This document shows, piece by piece, positions 18,045 through 26,565 of a DNA stretch of 64,000 bases; position 1 is the stretch's first letter; each line of letters begins with the position of its first letter. Below the pieces are notes generated by a model. The model did no database searches, was not told the origin of the DNA, and worked only from the letters and a program-made list of their open reading frames with translations. The stretch lies in assembly GCA_934338065.1 (NCBI GenBank), contig CAKRGX010000002.1, positions 124,001 through 188,000 of the forward strand, read 5' to 3'. The DNA is from an uncultured Eubacterium sp. GTDB lineage: Bacteria > Bacillota > Clostridia > Lachnospirales > Lachnospiraceae. The position numbers and the translations under genes were made by a program.

Positions 18045-18638
18045 CTATAAAAAGGGTGATCTGACTACCGGCTGCAGTTGTTTTCCTTCTTTTGCCTTTT
18101 CCATTGTTTTCTCCAGATCCTCTAAATGAGCAATCAGTGATTTCGGTTTTTTTTCAGGATCATCCTGTCCAAATGGAACAAAATAAATATTTTTTGTATT
18201 CATTAACATCCCAATATTTTTCATACTTGCTCCTAATGCATCATTTGTTGACAAAGCAATCACAACCGGCTTATCATTCCGCATATGTGCTTTTGCAGCC
18301 ATAAGAACAGGCGTATCCGTTATTCCGGCACATAACTTTGCCATCGTATTCCCGGTACAGGGTGCGATAACCAGAATATCCAAAAACGACTTTGGTCCGA
18401 TTGGCTCTGCCTCCTGTATTGTAAAAATTCCCCGTTCCCCCGTTATCTTCTGTATTTCTTTAATAAAATCTTCTGCATCACCAAACCGGCTGTTCACGGT
18501 CTGAGCCATATTAGAAAAAATCGGAATCACCCGGTAATCCTCTTCTACCAGACGTGTCACGACTCCCTTTATTTTTTCATAAGTACAAAAAGAACCTGTA
18601 AAAGCAAGCCCTATGGTCTGCTTATTCTTTTTGCCCAT
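18045..18638 (-). CDS. dpaB: Dipicolinate synthase subunit B
   Basis: 197 residues, a flavoprotein-type fold: LAFTGSFCTYEKIKGV at the start, IFSNMAQTVNSRFG, and VIAPCTGNTMAKLCAGITDTPV in the centre, followed by AKAHMRNDKPVVIALSTNDALG. With DpaA it makes dipicolinic acid from dihydroxytetrahydrodipicolinate in the mother cell; the acid is loaded into the spore core. It follows dpaA by four bases. Same as spoVFB. Confidence 0.94.
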   Translation of the reverse strand: MGKKNKQTIGLAFTGSFCTYEKIKGVVTRLVEEDYRVIPIFSNMAQTVNSRFGDAEDFIKEIQKITGERGIFTIQEAEPIGPKSFLDILVIAPCTGNTMAKLCAGITDTPVLMAAKAHMRNDKPVVIALSTNDALGASMKNIGMLMNTKNIYFVPFGQDDPEKKPKSLIAHLEDLEKTMEKAKEGKQLQPVVRSPFL

Positions 18639-18642
18639 TCCG

Positions 18643-19422
18643 TTAATCTCCCAAAATTGTTTTTATGATTACTTCCATAAGTATGCTCGCCGCAGATTTC
18701 GGTGCATATTTCCCCGGCAATCCAAGACATAATCCGGCATTAATTTTTTCTTTCCGACAATACGAATGATCCACTCCTCCCGGACGTGAAGCAATATCAA
18801 TGATAACTGCCTCTTTTTTTACCTTCTTAAGCAGCTCTTCCGTAAGGACAAGAGCCGGAACCGTATTAAAAATAATGTCATAATGTTCCATCTCTTTGTC
18901 CAGGTCGTCAAAGGACATTGTCTTACAACCATGTGATCTTGCCAGTTGTCTCTTTGCTTCCTTTCTCTCTGCCACTGCTACATGTGCCTTCCACGCCATC
19001 AGTTTATCTGCCAGAACAGATCCGCAGGTACCATATCCCAGAACAAGGATCCGGGCATCCTGTATGCACACGCATCCTGCCTGTAGAGCTTCACAGACAG
19101 CTCCTTCAGCTGTTGCCACGGCATTACGGCTTGCCATCCCCTCCGCCTGCATATAATCAATAAAGCGGATTTCTCTGCGTTCACAGCATTTCCTCATATC
19201 CTCAGGAAAATGACATCCATAAATAATCTGCCCTTTCTGCAGGTTATCTGCAATTTTTGTAAGATAATCTGCAGTCTGTGGTACCGGCAGTAAAACAGCA
19301 TCATGATATCCCGGCAGATAATCTTCTGCCTGCATCACCTCATGCCCCTGCTGCCGCAGCATGTCAGCCAGATAATGCTGCCGGGCTTCATCTCCCAGAA
19401 CAAGAAAATGATATTTTTCCAT
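18643..19422 (-). CDS. dpaA: Dipicolinate synthase subunit A
   Basis: 259 residues, shorter than the roughly 297 of Bacillus SpoVFA. It has an N-terminal domain (FLVLGDEARQHYLADMLRQQG), then a Rossmann NAD(P) domain ILVLGYGTCGSVLADKL near residue 125, and IDIASRPGGVDHSYC and LGLPGKYAPKSAA near the end. It acts as the dehydrogenase part of dipicolinate synthase with DpaB. ATG at 19422 has AAAGGAG seven bases upstream. A CATATACTG element at 19452-19460 (minus) resembles the -10 of mother-cell sigma factors. Confidence 0.92.
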   Translation of the reverse strand: MEKYHFLVLGDEARQHYLADMLRQQGHEVMQAEDYLPGYHDAVLLPVPQTADYLTKIADNLQKGQIIYGCHFPEDMRKCCERREIRFIDYMQAEGMASRNAVATAEGAVCEALQAGCVCIQDARILVLGYGTCGSVLADKLMAWKAHVAVAERKEAKRQLARSHGCKTMSFDDLDKEMEHYDIIFNTVPALVLTEELLKKVKKEAVIIDIASRPGGVDHSYCRKEKINAGLCLGLPGKYAPKSAASILMEVIIKTILGD

Positions 19423-19451
19423 TCACATACTCCTTTTTATGATCTTTCTAC

Positions 19452-19460
19452 CAGTATATG
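19452..19460 (-). promoter_or_regulatory. Sporulation-sigma-like -10 element before dpaA
   Basis: CATATACTG on the minus strand, about 30 bases before the dpaA ATG, resembles the CATA-type -10 used by sigma-E and sigma-K. No fitting -35 was found, so support is weak. Confidence 0.25.
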
Positions 19461-19486
19461 CAGAAATGAATCACCTGCATGCCAGA

Positions 19487-20389
19487 TCAATAAGCCGACT
19501 GATATTTCATTAGTTCTTCGATATATATTTTCCCTAAAGAACTGATACCTGCTCCCACCCGGCTGATATAGCCAATCCGCATCTTTTCTGACTCTTTCAA
19601 CGGTATCGCCATAGAATCATCTCCATTCAGTTCTTCACATATAATACCCGAACATAACGTGTAAGCATCCAGTCCTGTCATCAGATTCAACATCGTAGCA
19701 CGGTCATTTGCCTTTATGATACGTTTATAATCATATGTACTTTTCATTTCCTCTGATAAATAAAAAGAATTATTCTTTCCCTGATCAAATGCCAGGCAGG
19801 GATATGGCTCCAGATCTTCCATAGAAATCATATCATAACCAGCCAGCGGATGTCCCGAACGCAGATAGACATACGTATCGCAGGTAAATAATTCTGTAAA
19901 TTTCAACTGATTTTCTCTGAGTATTTTATTTAACACCTTTTCATTAAAGTCATTCATATAAATAATACCTAGTTCACTCTTAAAATTCTTTACATTTTCA
20001 ATGACCTCAAATGTCTTTGTTTCATGCACAGCAAATTCATAATTCTCCATTCCCGCACGCTTTACTGTTTCCACAAAAGCCTTTACGGCAAAGGAATAGT
20101 GCTGCATCGAAACACTAAACTTTTCTTTTAGATTTTTATCCAGATAGCGGTTACTGAGCAGACGATACTGTTCCGTGACCTGTCTGGCATATCCCAGGAA
20201 CTCCTCCCCCTCCGGTGTTATAACAATTCCACGATTGCTCCGCAAAAACAGTTCAAAATCCAGTTCCTTTTCCAATTCTTTTATCGACCCGGATAGGCTT
20301 GGCTGTGAAATAAACAATGATTTGGCCGCTTCATTCATAGAGCCATGATCTGCCACCGCAATCGCATACCTAAGTTGTTGTAACGTCAT
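19487..20389 (-). CDS. LysR family transcriptional regulator
   Basis: 300 residues from ATG at 20389, six bases after AAAAGGAGG; the longer frame back to 20452 overlaps the thiF-like gene. The winged helix-turn-helix is residues 1-65 (LQQLRYAIAVADHGSMNEAA, then ISQPSLSGSIKELE). The effector domain follows (KSELGIIYMNDF, DPYPCLAF-like EPYPCLAFDQ). It is the last gene of metY-thiF-lysR, 13 bases after thiF. A role in control of sulfur amino acid genes is inferred from position; the direct TATAGTT repeats upstream of metY are a candidate site. Confidence 0.88.
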   Translation of the reverse strand: MTLQQLRYAIAVADHGSMNEAAKSLFISQPSLSGSIKELEKELDFELFLRSNRGIVITPEGEEFLGYARQVTEQYRLLSNRYLDKNLKEKFSVSMQHYSFAVKAFVETVKRAGMENYEFAVHETKTFEVIENVKNFKSELGIIYMNDFNEKVLNKILRENQLKFTELFTCDTYVYLRSGHPLAGYDMISMEDLEPYPCLAFDQGKNNSFYLSEEMKSTYDYKRIIKANDRATMLNLMTGLDAYTLCSGIICEELNGDDSMAIPLKESEKMRIGYISRVGAGISSLGKIYIEELMKYQSAY

Positions 20390-20402
20390 TGCCATCCTCC
20401 TT

Positions 20403-21230
20403 TTAGACAAGACTTTGTAAATCCAACCGGCATGACGGTGCATGATATTCACTCTCTTTTAATTCAAAAATATCTTTCTTTTCACCACATACACGGCAAT
20501 CAGCCGAATGTTTTGGAATATCTACGATACGGAACTTCATGGACAAACCATCAAAAGTCAGCATTTTTCCTGTTAGCAGGTCTCCGGCACCCGTCAGATA
20601 CTTCTGCGCCTCCAGTGCCTGTATGCTTCCAATAATTCCCGGAATAGAGCCAATCACCCCCGCACTCGAACAACTGTCAATCTCTCCGTCTGCCGGAATT
20701 TCCTCAAATATACAACGATAACAAGGCCCCTCCCCTGGTACATAGGTTAGGACCTGTCCATAAAATTCCCGAATCCCTGCATGACAGAATGGTTTTTTTG
20801 CTAATACACATGCATCGTTGATAAGAAACTTTGTAGCAAAATTATCCACACCATCAATAATAAAGTCGTAAGACTTGATCAATTTACCAATATTTTTTGC
20901 ATTCACCCGCTCCGGATAAACAACAACATTCACATCTGGATTTATTTCTTTCACACGTTCTGCCGCTGACTGCACTTTAGGTACACCCACGGCTCCTGTG
21001 CCATGTATGATCTGCCGCTGGAGATTGGACAGATCAACCGAATCTCCATCGGCTATTCCTATTGTTCCAATTCCGCTCGCTGCCAGATACATAATAGCCG
21101 GAGAGCCAAGTCCTCCTGCACCAATAACCAGGACTTTGCTCTCCAACAGCTTTTTCTGCCCACTGACTCCTACTCCCCGTAAGATTAAATGTCTGGAATA
21201 ACGCTCCAGCTGCTTTTCTGTCAATGCCAT
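20403..21230 (-). CDS. ThiF/MoeB/HesA family E1-like adenylyltransferase
   Basis: 275 residues. It has the ATP site VLVIGAGGLGSPAIMYLAASG near residues 33-53 (split), DGDSVDLSNLQRQI, the adenylation Arg region, DGVDNFATKFLIND, and two zinc CxxC pairs (CYRC and CRVC). Such enzymes adenylate the C-terminal glycine of ThiS/MoaD-like sulfur carriers before thiocarboxylate formation. It lies 64 bases after metY, so it may feed homocysteine or cysteine synthesis rather than thiamine or molybdopterin; that is inference. No small sulfur-carrier gene or JAMM protease is visible nearby. Specific partner unknown. Confidence 0.88.
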   Translation of the reverse strand: MALTEKQLERYSRHLILRGVGVSGQKKLLESKVLVIGAGGLGSPAIMYLAASGIGTIGIADGDSVDLSNLQRQIIHGTGAVGVPKVQSAAERVKEINPDVNVVVYPERVNAKNIGKLIKSYDFIIDGVDNFATKFLINDACVLAKKPFCHAGIREFYGQVLTYVPGEGPCYRCIFEEIPADGEIDSCSSAGVIGSIPGIIGSIQALEAQKYLTGAGDLLTGKMLTFDGLSMKFRIVDIPKHSADCRVCGEKKDIFELKESEYHAPSCRLDLQSLV

Positions 21231-21293
21231 ACTCCCTCCAAGTTTCTGTCATATTTATTCTGTCTCTGAGCGTAGCATATTCTCCACCTTCTG

Positions 21294-22601
21294 TCAATCA
21301 ACAGCTCGAAATGCCTCTTCAAGATCCTCGATAATGTCATCAACATTTTCCGTACCAATAGAAAGACGAATGGTATTTGGTTTTATTCCCTGATCTGCCA
21401 ATTCCTGCTCTGTAAGCTGCGAATGTGTCGTTGATGCCGGATGAATAGCCAGTGACTTCACATCTGCCACATTGGCAAGAAGTGAGAACAGCTCCAGATT
21501 ATCAATAAAATCTTTTGCCTTCTGTGCATCTCCCTTGATTTCAAAAGTAAAGATAGAACCTCCTCCATTTGGGAAATACTTCTGATACAGTTCTTTTTGT
21601 TTTTCATCGGAAGTAACTGACGGATGGTTGACTTTCTCCACTTGTGGATGCTGATTCAGATATTGAACTACCTTCCGTGCATTTTCCACATGACGCTCCA
21701 CTCTCAAAGAAAGCGTTTCCAATCCCTGCAAAAAGAGAAACGCATGAAATGGAGAAAGAGTCGCTCCGGTATCACGAAGCAGAATTGCGCGAATCTTTGT
21801 AACAAAAGCTGCCGGACCTGCTGCCTTTGTAAAACTGATACCATGATAGCTTGGATTTGGCTCTGTTAAGGATTGGAATTTTCCACTTGCTTCCCAGTCA
21901 AACTTACCACTATCAACAATGACGCCGCCAATTGCTGTTCCATGTCCACCAATGAACTTTGTCGCAGAATGTACCACGATATCGGCTCCATACTCAATCG
22001 GACGAACAAGATAAGGTGTTGCAAATGTATTATCGATCACCAGAGGTATCTGATGCGCATGTGCCAGCTTAGCCAGTGCCTCAATATCTACAATATCCGA
22101 ATTAGGATTTCCCAATGTTTCAATGAAAACAGCTTTTGTATTTTCCTGAATGGCATCCTCTACTTCTTTGTAATTAAACGGATCCACAAATGTTGTCTGA
22201 ACACCATAATCCACAAGGGTATGTTCCAGCAGGTTATACGTTCCACCGTAAATATTCTTGGCTGCCACAATATGATCTCCTGCATGTGCCAGATTCTGTA
22301 TCGTATAAGCAATTGCTGCTGCCCCGGATGCAACAGCTAACGCTGCCACGCCACCCTCTAACGCTGCAATCCTCTGTTCAAATACATCTTCTGTCGGATT
22401 GGTCAGACGTCCGTAAATGTTCCCTGCATCTGTTAATCCAAAACGTGCTGCTGCATGTTCACTGTTGTGAAAAACATAAGATGAAGTAGCATAGATTGGA
22501 ACTGCTCTTGCATCGGTAACAGGATCTGCCTGCTCCTGTCCTACATGTAACTGTAATGTCTCAAATTTTAAATTTCTCTCTTTATATGTTTTCTTGCTCA
22601 T
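21294..22601 (-). CDS. metY: O-acetylhomoserine aminocarboxypropyltransferase (sulfhydrylase)
   Basis: 435 residues, the length of the O-acetylhomoserine sulfhydrylase group of the Cys/Met PLP family. It starts FETLQLHVGQEQADP and has AVPIYATSSYVF, GRLTNPTEDVFEQRIAALEGG, SGAAAIAYT, VIDNTFATPYLVRPIEYGAD and the PLP lysine in VVHSATKFIGGHG. It makes homocysteine from O-acetylhomoserine and sulfide (or a protein thiocarboxylate). ATG at 22601 has GGAAAGGAG upstream. It heads the metY-thiF-lysR unit behind its own promoter. Confidence 0.94.
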   Translation of the reverse strand: MSKKTYKERNLKFETLQLHVGQEQADPVTDARAVPIYATSSYVFHNSEHAAARFGLTDAGNIYGRLTNPTEDVFEQRIAALEGGVAALAVASGAAAIAYTIQNLAHAGDHIVAAKNIYGGTYNLLEHTLVDYGVQTTFVDPFNYKEVEDAIQENTKAVFIETLGNPNSDIVDIEALAKLAHAHQIPLVIDNTFATPYLVRPIEYGADIVVHSATKFIGGHGTAIGGVIVDSGKFDWEASGKFQSLTEPNPSYHGISFTKAAGPAAFVTKIRAILLRDTGATLSPFHAFLFLQGLETLSLRVERHVENARKVVQYLNQHPQVEKVNHPSVTSDEKQKELYQKYFPNGGGSIFTFEIKGDAQKAKDFIDNLELFSLLANVADVKSLAIHPASTTHSQLTEQELADQGIKPNTIRLSIGTENVDDIIEDLEEAFRAVD

Positions 22602-22668
22602 AAAAGACTCCTTTCCTCAGGCATCTTTTGCTGCCTTTCTTTGCTGCTTGTTTTCTTAATCTGCACTT

Positions 22669-22697
22669 ATCATATCAAAACATTGCGATATTGTCTA
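22669..22697 (-). promoter_or_regulatory. Sigma-A type promoter of metY
   Basis: Minus strand TAGACA (22692-22697), 17 bases, TATGAT (22669-22674). The transcript leader of about 60 bases contains only a small AGGCA/TGCCT hairpin; no SAM riboswitch or T-box pattern was recognised. Confidence 0.7.
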
Positions 22698-22709
22698 ATA
22701 CTAACATTA

Positions 22710-22726
22710 TATAGTTGGTTATAGTT
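22710..22726. promoter_or_regulatory. Direct TATAGTT repeats upstream of metY, possible regulator site
   Basis: TATAGTT occurs at 22710-22716 and 22720-22726, one DNA turn apart (10 bases), just upstream of the metY -35. This is where a LysR-type activator would bind, and a LysR gene ends the same operon. The heptamer resembles one arm of the streptococcal MetR/MtaR box as I remember it. Confidence 0.4.
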
Positions 22727-22731
22727 ATCAC

Positions 22732-23253
22732 TTATACCAACTTTTCGTAATCACTTTTTAGAAAACGATGATAAATGGTGTGTCCCATCTCCATTTTCAC
22801 ACAATAATAATACTCGTCCACACCGCTGTCAGTAAAATAGATCACATAATCAAAATCTGCTCCCTCCGGCATTTCTTCACAACAATATTCCCCGAATTCT
22901 GCAAATACCCCTTCTATCTGTGATAATGTAAGAAAATGATTTTGTTTAAATGCTTCAACAAGCTCTGCAAGAAAAGTCGATGGTGATACATTTTTGTGTA
23001 CGTATTCCACATAATCTGCCGGCGCGCTCACCTCAATACGCTCTTCATGCACACAAAAATGAAAACCCGGATAAGCCTTTTCAAGCTCTCTGCACATATC
23101 CTTCGGAGTGTCATAAGAACCACCCAGCAGTGTATTTAACGAATCCAACGGATAATAAAAACGCATCGTTTCTTTTACAAAGCCCAGCTTAAGCTGGGCC
23201 TCTATGATCTGATCGGTAATATTTTTTTGTAGTTGTCTTATATTATTTAACAT
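22732..23253 (-). CDS. DUF3877-like protein of unknown function
   Basis: 173 residues, soluble, no signal peptide or membrane helix. It starts with a helical stretch (MLNNIRQLQKNITDQIIEAQ) and contains YPLDSLNTLLGG, a Cys pair (EYCCEEMPEG) and a tyrosine-rich end (DEYYYCVKMEMGHTIYHRF). It resembles the DUF3877 family found in Lachnospiraceae, recalled from memory. The ATG touches the copA stop, so it is probably translated with copA. No function can be assigned; a link to copper is only positional. Confidence 0.75.
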   Translation of the reverse strand: MLNNIRQLQKNITDQIIEAQLKLGFVKETMRFYYPLDSLNTLLGGSYDTPKDMCRELEKAYPGFHFCVHEERIEVSAPADYVEYVHKNVSPSTFLAELVEAFKQNHFLTLSQIEGVFAEFGEYCCEEMPEGADFDYVIYFTDSGVDEYYYCVKMEMGHTIYHRFLKSDYEKLV

Positions 23254-23462
23254 TATTTTATCTCCAAAACGGTATAATCTTGTTCTTCTACTGCCTGCTT
23301 CAACTGATCATCGCTGATATTACCTTCCAGCGTAACAACGGCTGTTCCAGCCTCATGACTGACAACGGCTTCCTGAACTCCATCCAATGCTTCCAGCGCC
23401 TTCTTTACGTTTGCCTCACAATGTCCACACATCATTCCTTCAATTTTCATTTCTTTCTTCAT
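23253..23462 (-). CDS. Possible in-frame internal start giving a separate CopZ-like chaperone
   Basis: Inside the copA frame, ATG at 23460-23462 follows GTGAGGAAAATAAC, a GAGG ribosome site eight bases away. Translation from it gives a 69-residue protein with GMMCGHC that matches CopZ in size and content (metal-binding MxCxxC, ferredoxin-like fold). Family knowledge: CopA and CopZ are often adjacent, and Escherichia coli copA makes its own chaperone by frameshifting. Here internal initiation is inferred, not shown. Confidence 0.4.
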   Translation of the reverse strand: MKKEMKIEGMMCGHCEANVKKALEALDGVQEAVVSHEAGTAVVTLEGNISDDQLKQAVEEQDYTVLEIK

Positions 23463-25784
23463 GTTATTTTCCTCACTTTCTATTTCATTCCAGTTATTAT
23501 TTTTCATTCGTCTGTCTTTTGCTGCATTGTGTATTTTCTTTCTGTTCAATCGCAATGCATTGGTCACTACGCAGAAGCTTGACAAACTCATGGCTGCCGC
23601 CCCAAACATCGGATCCATCTGCCATCCCAGCAACGGAATCCATACTCCGGCTGCCAGCGGAATCCCGATGACATTATAAATAAATGCCCAGAATAGATTT
23701 TCATGAATATTTCTGAGTGTCCAGCGGCTTAAACGGATTGCTGCCGGTACATCACCAAGCCGGCTCTTCATCAGCACAACATCGGCTGCATCAATGGCAA
23801 CATCTGTCCCGGCACCAATTGCAATCCCGATATCTGCCCGGGTCAGTGCCGGAGCATCGTTGATACCATCTCCTACCATGGCAACGGTTCCCTTTTTCTG
23901 AAGCTCCTGAATAACCGCATCTTTTCCATCCGGTAGAACGCCTGCCACAACCCTGTCCACACCAACCTGATCTCCGATAGCCTGCGCCGTCTGTTCATTG
24001 TCCCCTGTCAGCATAACGACATGAATTCCCATATTCTGCATTTCCTTTACTGCTTTCGGACTATCCTCTTTTATCACGTCCGCTACAGCGATCATGCCCA
24101 TCCATTCATTCTCTCTGGTAAAAAACAAGGGGGTCTTTCCCTCTCCTGCCAGTTGATCTGCTCTCATAAGATACTTTTCCGGTATTTCCTTAAGAGATGC
24201 AATATATACTTTGCTGCCGCCTTCGATCCTTTGCCCATCGCAGACTGCTCTCAGTCCATTTCCCGGAAGGATTTCAAATGATTCCACTTCTTCCCTGGTT
24301 ATCTTTCTTTCCTCAGCATAAACAACAATTGCCTTTGCAAGTGGATGTTCACTTTGCTGCTCAAGGGAATAGGCCAATTTTATCAATTCTTCTTCTGACG
24401 CTCCATCAGCAGGAAGAATATCCGTTACTTTTGGCTCTCCCTTTGTGATCGTTCCCGTCTTATCCAATGCTACGATCTGTGTCTTACCTGCCTTTTCTAA
24501 CGAAGCCGCTGTTTTGAATAAAATGCCCTCTTTCGCACCTATTCCATTTCCAACCATAATGGCTACAGGAGTTGCCAGTCCTAGAGCACACGGGCAGCTG
24601 ATGACTAGCACAGAGATTGCCCTCGCTAACGCATAACCGAACGTCTGACCGGCAATCATCCAGACAAGAAAAGTAAGTGCAGCAATACCAATTACAATCG
24701 GTACAAAAACACCTGATACACGATCGGCTGCTTTAGCGATTGGAGCCTTCGTCGCTGCAGCATCACTGACCATCTGAATGATCTGAGATAATGTGGTGTC
24801 TTCTCCAACCCGCGTTGCTTCGCAGCGAAGAAATCCGGATTGATTCACTGTAGCAGCCGACACCGCGTCTCCTGCCTGCTTATCCACCGGAATACTCTCG
24901 CCAGTAAGCGCCGCCTCATTTACTGCACTGTTTCCTTGGATTATGACACCATCTATCGGAACATTTTCCCCAGGGCGAACGACAAAAATATCGCCTTTTT
25001 GCACTTGTTCGATTGGAATTATGATCTCTTTATCCTCACGTACTACGGAAGCAGTCTTGGGTGCCAGTTTCATCAAACCCTTCAGAGCATCCGTTGTACG
25101 CCCTTTTGACTTTGCCTCTAACATCTTGCCTACCGTGATCAATGTCAGGATCGTCGCAGCAGACTCAAAATAAAACTCATGCATATATCTCATGACCGCC
25201 TGCATATCCATCCGCATCTGAGCATCCGTCATAGCAAACAGCACATAAGTACTATACCCAAAAGCTGCACTGGCACCTAAGGCAACCAACGCATCCATAT
25301 TCGGTGACCGAAGCCATAAACTTTTAAATCCGCGAATAAAAAATTTCTGATTGATAACCATAATGATCCCCGTCAGCAAAAGCTGGACAAGTCCCATTGC
25401 TACATGATTTTCTGCCAGAAAAGAAGGCAGCGGCCACCCCCACATCATATGTCCCATCGATACATACATCAGTACAACGAAAAATATCAGAGAACTCCAT
25501 AATCGTTTTTTCAAGACAGGGGTCTCGTGATCTGCCAAAGCTTCTTCTGCGTCCGATATACCGGTACCTGCAGCCGGCTTTTCTTCTCCCCGGGGAGATG
25601 CTTCATATCCGGCATCTTTTACCGCCTTAAGAATAGCTTCCTCAGAAGCGGTGCCTTCCACCCCCATTGTGTTAGTCAAAAGGCTTACCGAACATGAAGT
25701 TACTCCATCCACCGTATTCACTGCCTTTTCCACACGTGCGCTGCAGGCAGCACAACTCATTCCCCTGACATGATATTGCTTCAT
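23253..25784 (-). CDS. copA: Copper-exporting P1B-type ATPase with extra C-terminal HMA domain
   Basis: 843 residues from ATG at 25784 (AAAGGAG seven bases upstream). An N-terminal metal-binding HMA domain (GMSCAACSARVEKAV) is followed by eight predicted membrane helices, the actuator GES motif LTGESIPV, the transport motif CPCALGLATP, DKTGTITKG with the phosphorylated Asp, SEHPLAKAI and GDGINDAPALTRADIGIA. After the last helix pair an acidic linker leads to a second HMA domain (GMMCGHCEANVKKAL, residues about 775-843). It exports Cu(I). The C-terminal HMA looks like a fused CopZ chaperone and may also be made separately (see the nested feature). Confidence 0.94.
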   Translation of the reverse strand: MKQYHVRGMSCAACSARVEKAVNTVDGVTSCSVSLLTNTMGVEGTASEEAILKAVKDAGYEASPRGEEKPAAGTGISDAEEALADHETPVLKKRLWSSLIFFVVLMYVSMGHMMWGWPLPSFLAENHVAMGLVQLLLTGIIMVINQKFFIRGFKSLWLRSPNMDALVALGASAAFGYSTYVLFAMTDAQMRMDMQAVMRYMHEFYFESAATILTLITVGKMLEAKSKGRTTDALKGLMKLAPKTASVVREDKEIIIPIEQVQKGDIFVVRPGENVPIDGVIIQGNSAVNEAALTGESIPVDKQAGDAVSAATVNQSGFLRCEATRVGEDTTLSQIIQMVSDAAATKAPIAKAADRVSGVFVPIVIGIAALTFLVWMIAGQTFGYALARAISVLVISCPCALGLATPVAIMVGNGIGAKEGILFKTAASLEKAGKTQIVALDKTGTITKGEPKVTDILPADGASEEELIKLAYSLEQQSEHPLAKAIVVYAEERKITREEVESFEILPGNGLRAVCDGQRIEGGSKVYIASLKEIPEKYLMRADQLAGEGKTPLFFTRENEWMGMIAVADVIKEDSPKAVKEMQNMGIHVVMLTGDNEQTAQAIGDQVGVDRVVAGVLPDGKDAVIQELQKKGTVAMVGDGINDAPALTRADIGIAIGAGTDVAIDAADVVLMKSRLGDVPAAIRLSRWTLRNIHENLFWAFIYNVIGIPLAAGVWIPLLGWQMDPMFGAAAMSLSSFCVVTNALRLNRKKIHNAAKDRRMKNNNWNEIESEENNMKKEMKIEGMMCGHCEANVKKALEALDGVQEAVVSHEAGTAVVTLEGNISDDQLKQAVEEQDYTVLEIK

Positions 25785-25845
25785 CTTTAATCTCCTTTCC
25801 TTATGTATTTCATCTGTTGACATATACTATCTCTGATTTTCATAA

Positions 25846-25874
25846 ATTTTATGTAATCACATTACATGAAACAA
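25846..25874 (-). promoter_or_regulatory. copA promoter with a palindromic operator in its spacer
   Basis: Minus strand TTGTTT (25869-25874), 17 bases, TAAAAT (25846-25851). The spacer and -10 edge hold the perfect palindrome ATGTAAT-CAC-ATTACAT (25851-25867 on the plus strand). Such placement suits a repressor that blocks RNA polymerase. The -35 overlaps the T-run of the efp terminator. Confidence 0.6.
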
Positions 25875-25910
25875 AAAAAGCCGGCAAGAAAGCAACTAAT
25901 CTCACCAGCT
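25873..25910 (-). terminator. Rho-independent terminator after efp
   Basis: Minus strand AGCTGGTGAG pairs with CTTGCCGGCT (ten pairs including G-U) around a 12-base loop, followed by seven Ts. It lies 16 bases past the efp stop and ends the long tal-to-efp unit. Confidence 0.8.
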
Positions 25911-25926
25911 CATTTTATTCTATAAC

Positions 25927-26484
25927 TTACAGTCTCTTGAGATACTCACCTGTTCTTGTATCAATCTGAATCCGGTCTCCCTGATTGACAAAGATAGGAA
26001 CTGCTACCTGTGCACCGGTCTCTACTGTTGCAGGCTTTGTTACATTTGTTGCGGTATCACCTTTCACACCAGGCTCAGTCTCGGTAACTTCCAGTTCTGC
26101 AAACATAGGTGGCTCAATTGCAAAAATATTGCCTTTATAAGATACCATCTTAACATTGTCATTTTCTTTTACAAACTTCATGGAATCACCAACAGCTTCC
26201 TCCGTCAGAGCGATCTGCTCAAATGTCTCGTTATCCATAAAGTTATACATCTCACCATCATTATATAAATACTGCATCTCTTTCTTATCAATATGAGCCT
26301 GTGGGTATTTTTCCGTTGGGCGGAAGGTCTTCTCCACAACACCACCATCGACTACGTTCTTTAACTTCGTACGTACGAAAGCTGCTCCTTTACCAGGTTT
26401 TACATGCTGAAATTCAATAATCTGAAAAACAGTTCCGTCAATCTCCACTGTTAAACCATTTCTGAAATCTCCTGCTGATACCAT
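25927..26484 (-). CDS. efp: Elongation factor P
   Basis: 185 residues from ATG at 26484 (GAGG five bases upstream); the frame open to 26586 runs into aroDK and is not used. Three OB/KOW domains: N-domain with the modified loop [10 protein letters not shown], Lys at position 32, then a middle domain and a C-terminal domain ending [17 protein letters not shown] rescues ribosomes stalled at polyproline. The lysine-type loop PGKGAAF is of the kind modified by hydroxylation-type or aminopentanol chemistry in Firmicutes. M24 peptidase plus efp is a conserved neighbourhood. Confidence 0.97.
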   Translation of the reverse strand: MVSAGDFRNGLTVEIDGTVFQIIEFQHVKPGKGAAFVRTKLKNVVDGGVVEKTFRPTEKYPQAHIDKKEMQYLYNDGEMYNFMDNETFEQIALTEEAVGDSMKFVKENDNVKMVSYKGNIFAIEPPMFAELEVTETEPGVKGDTATNVTKPATVETGAQVAVPIFVNQGDRIQIDTRTGEYLKRL

Positions 26485-26536
26485 AGTTTCCTCTCTTTCC
26501 GTCGCAGAATACGACAATAAATTCATACTTATCTTA

Positions 26537-26565
26537 ATTTTATTATATTTAGAAGCATTTTTCAA
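26537..26565 (-). promoter_or_regulatory. Possible promoter of efp
   Basis: Minus strand TTGAAA (26560-26565, in the last codons of aroDK), 17 bases, TAAAAT (26537-26542). It would let efp be made independently of the aro genes. Confidence 0.5.

Noticed and set aside
22602-22731. SAM riboswitch or T-box before metY
   Set aside because: The leader after the promoter is only about 60 bases and contains no S-box or T-box core pattern.
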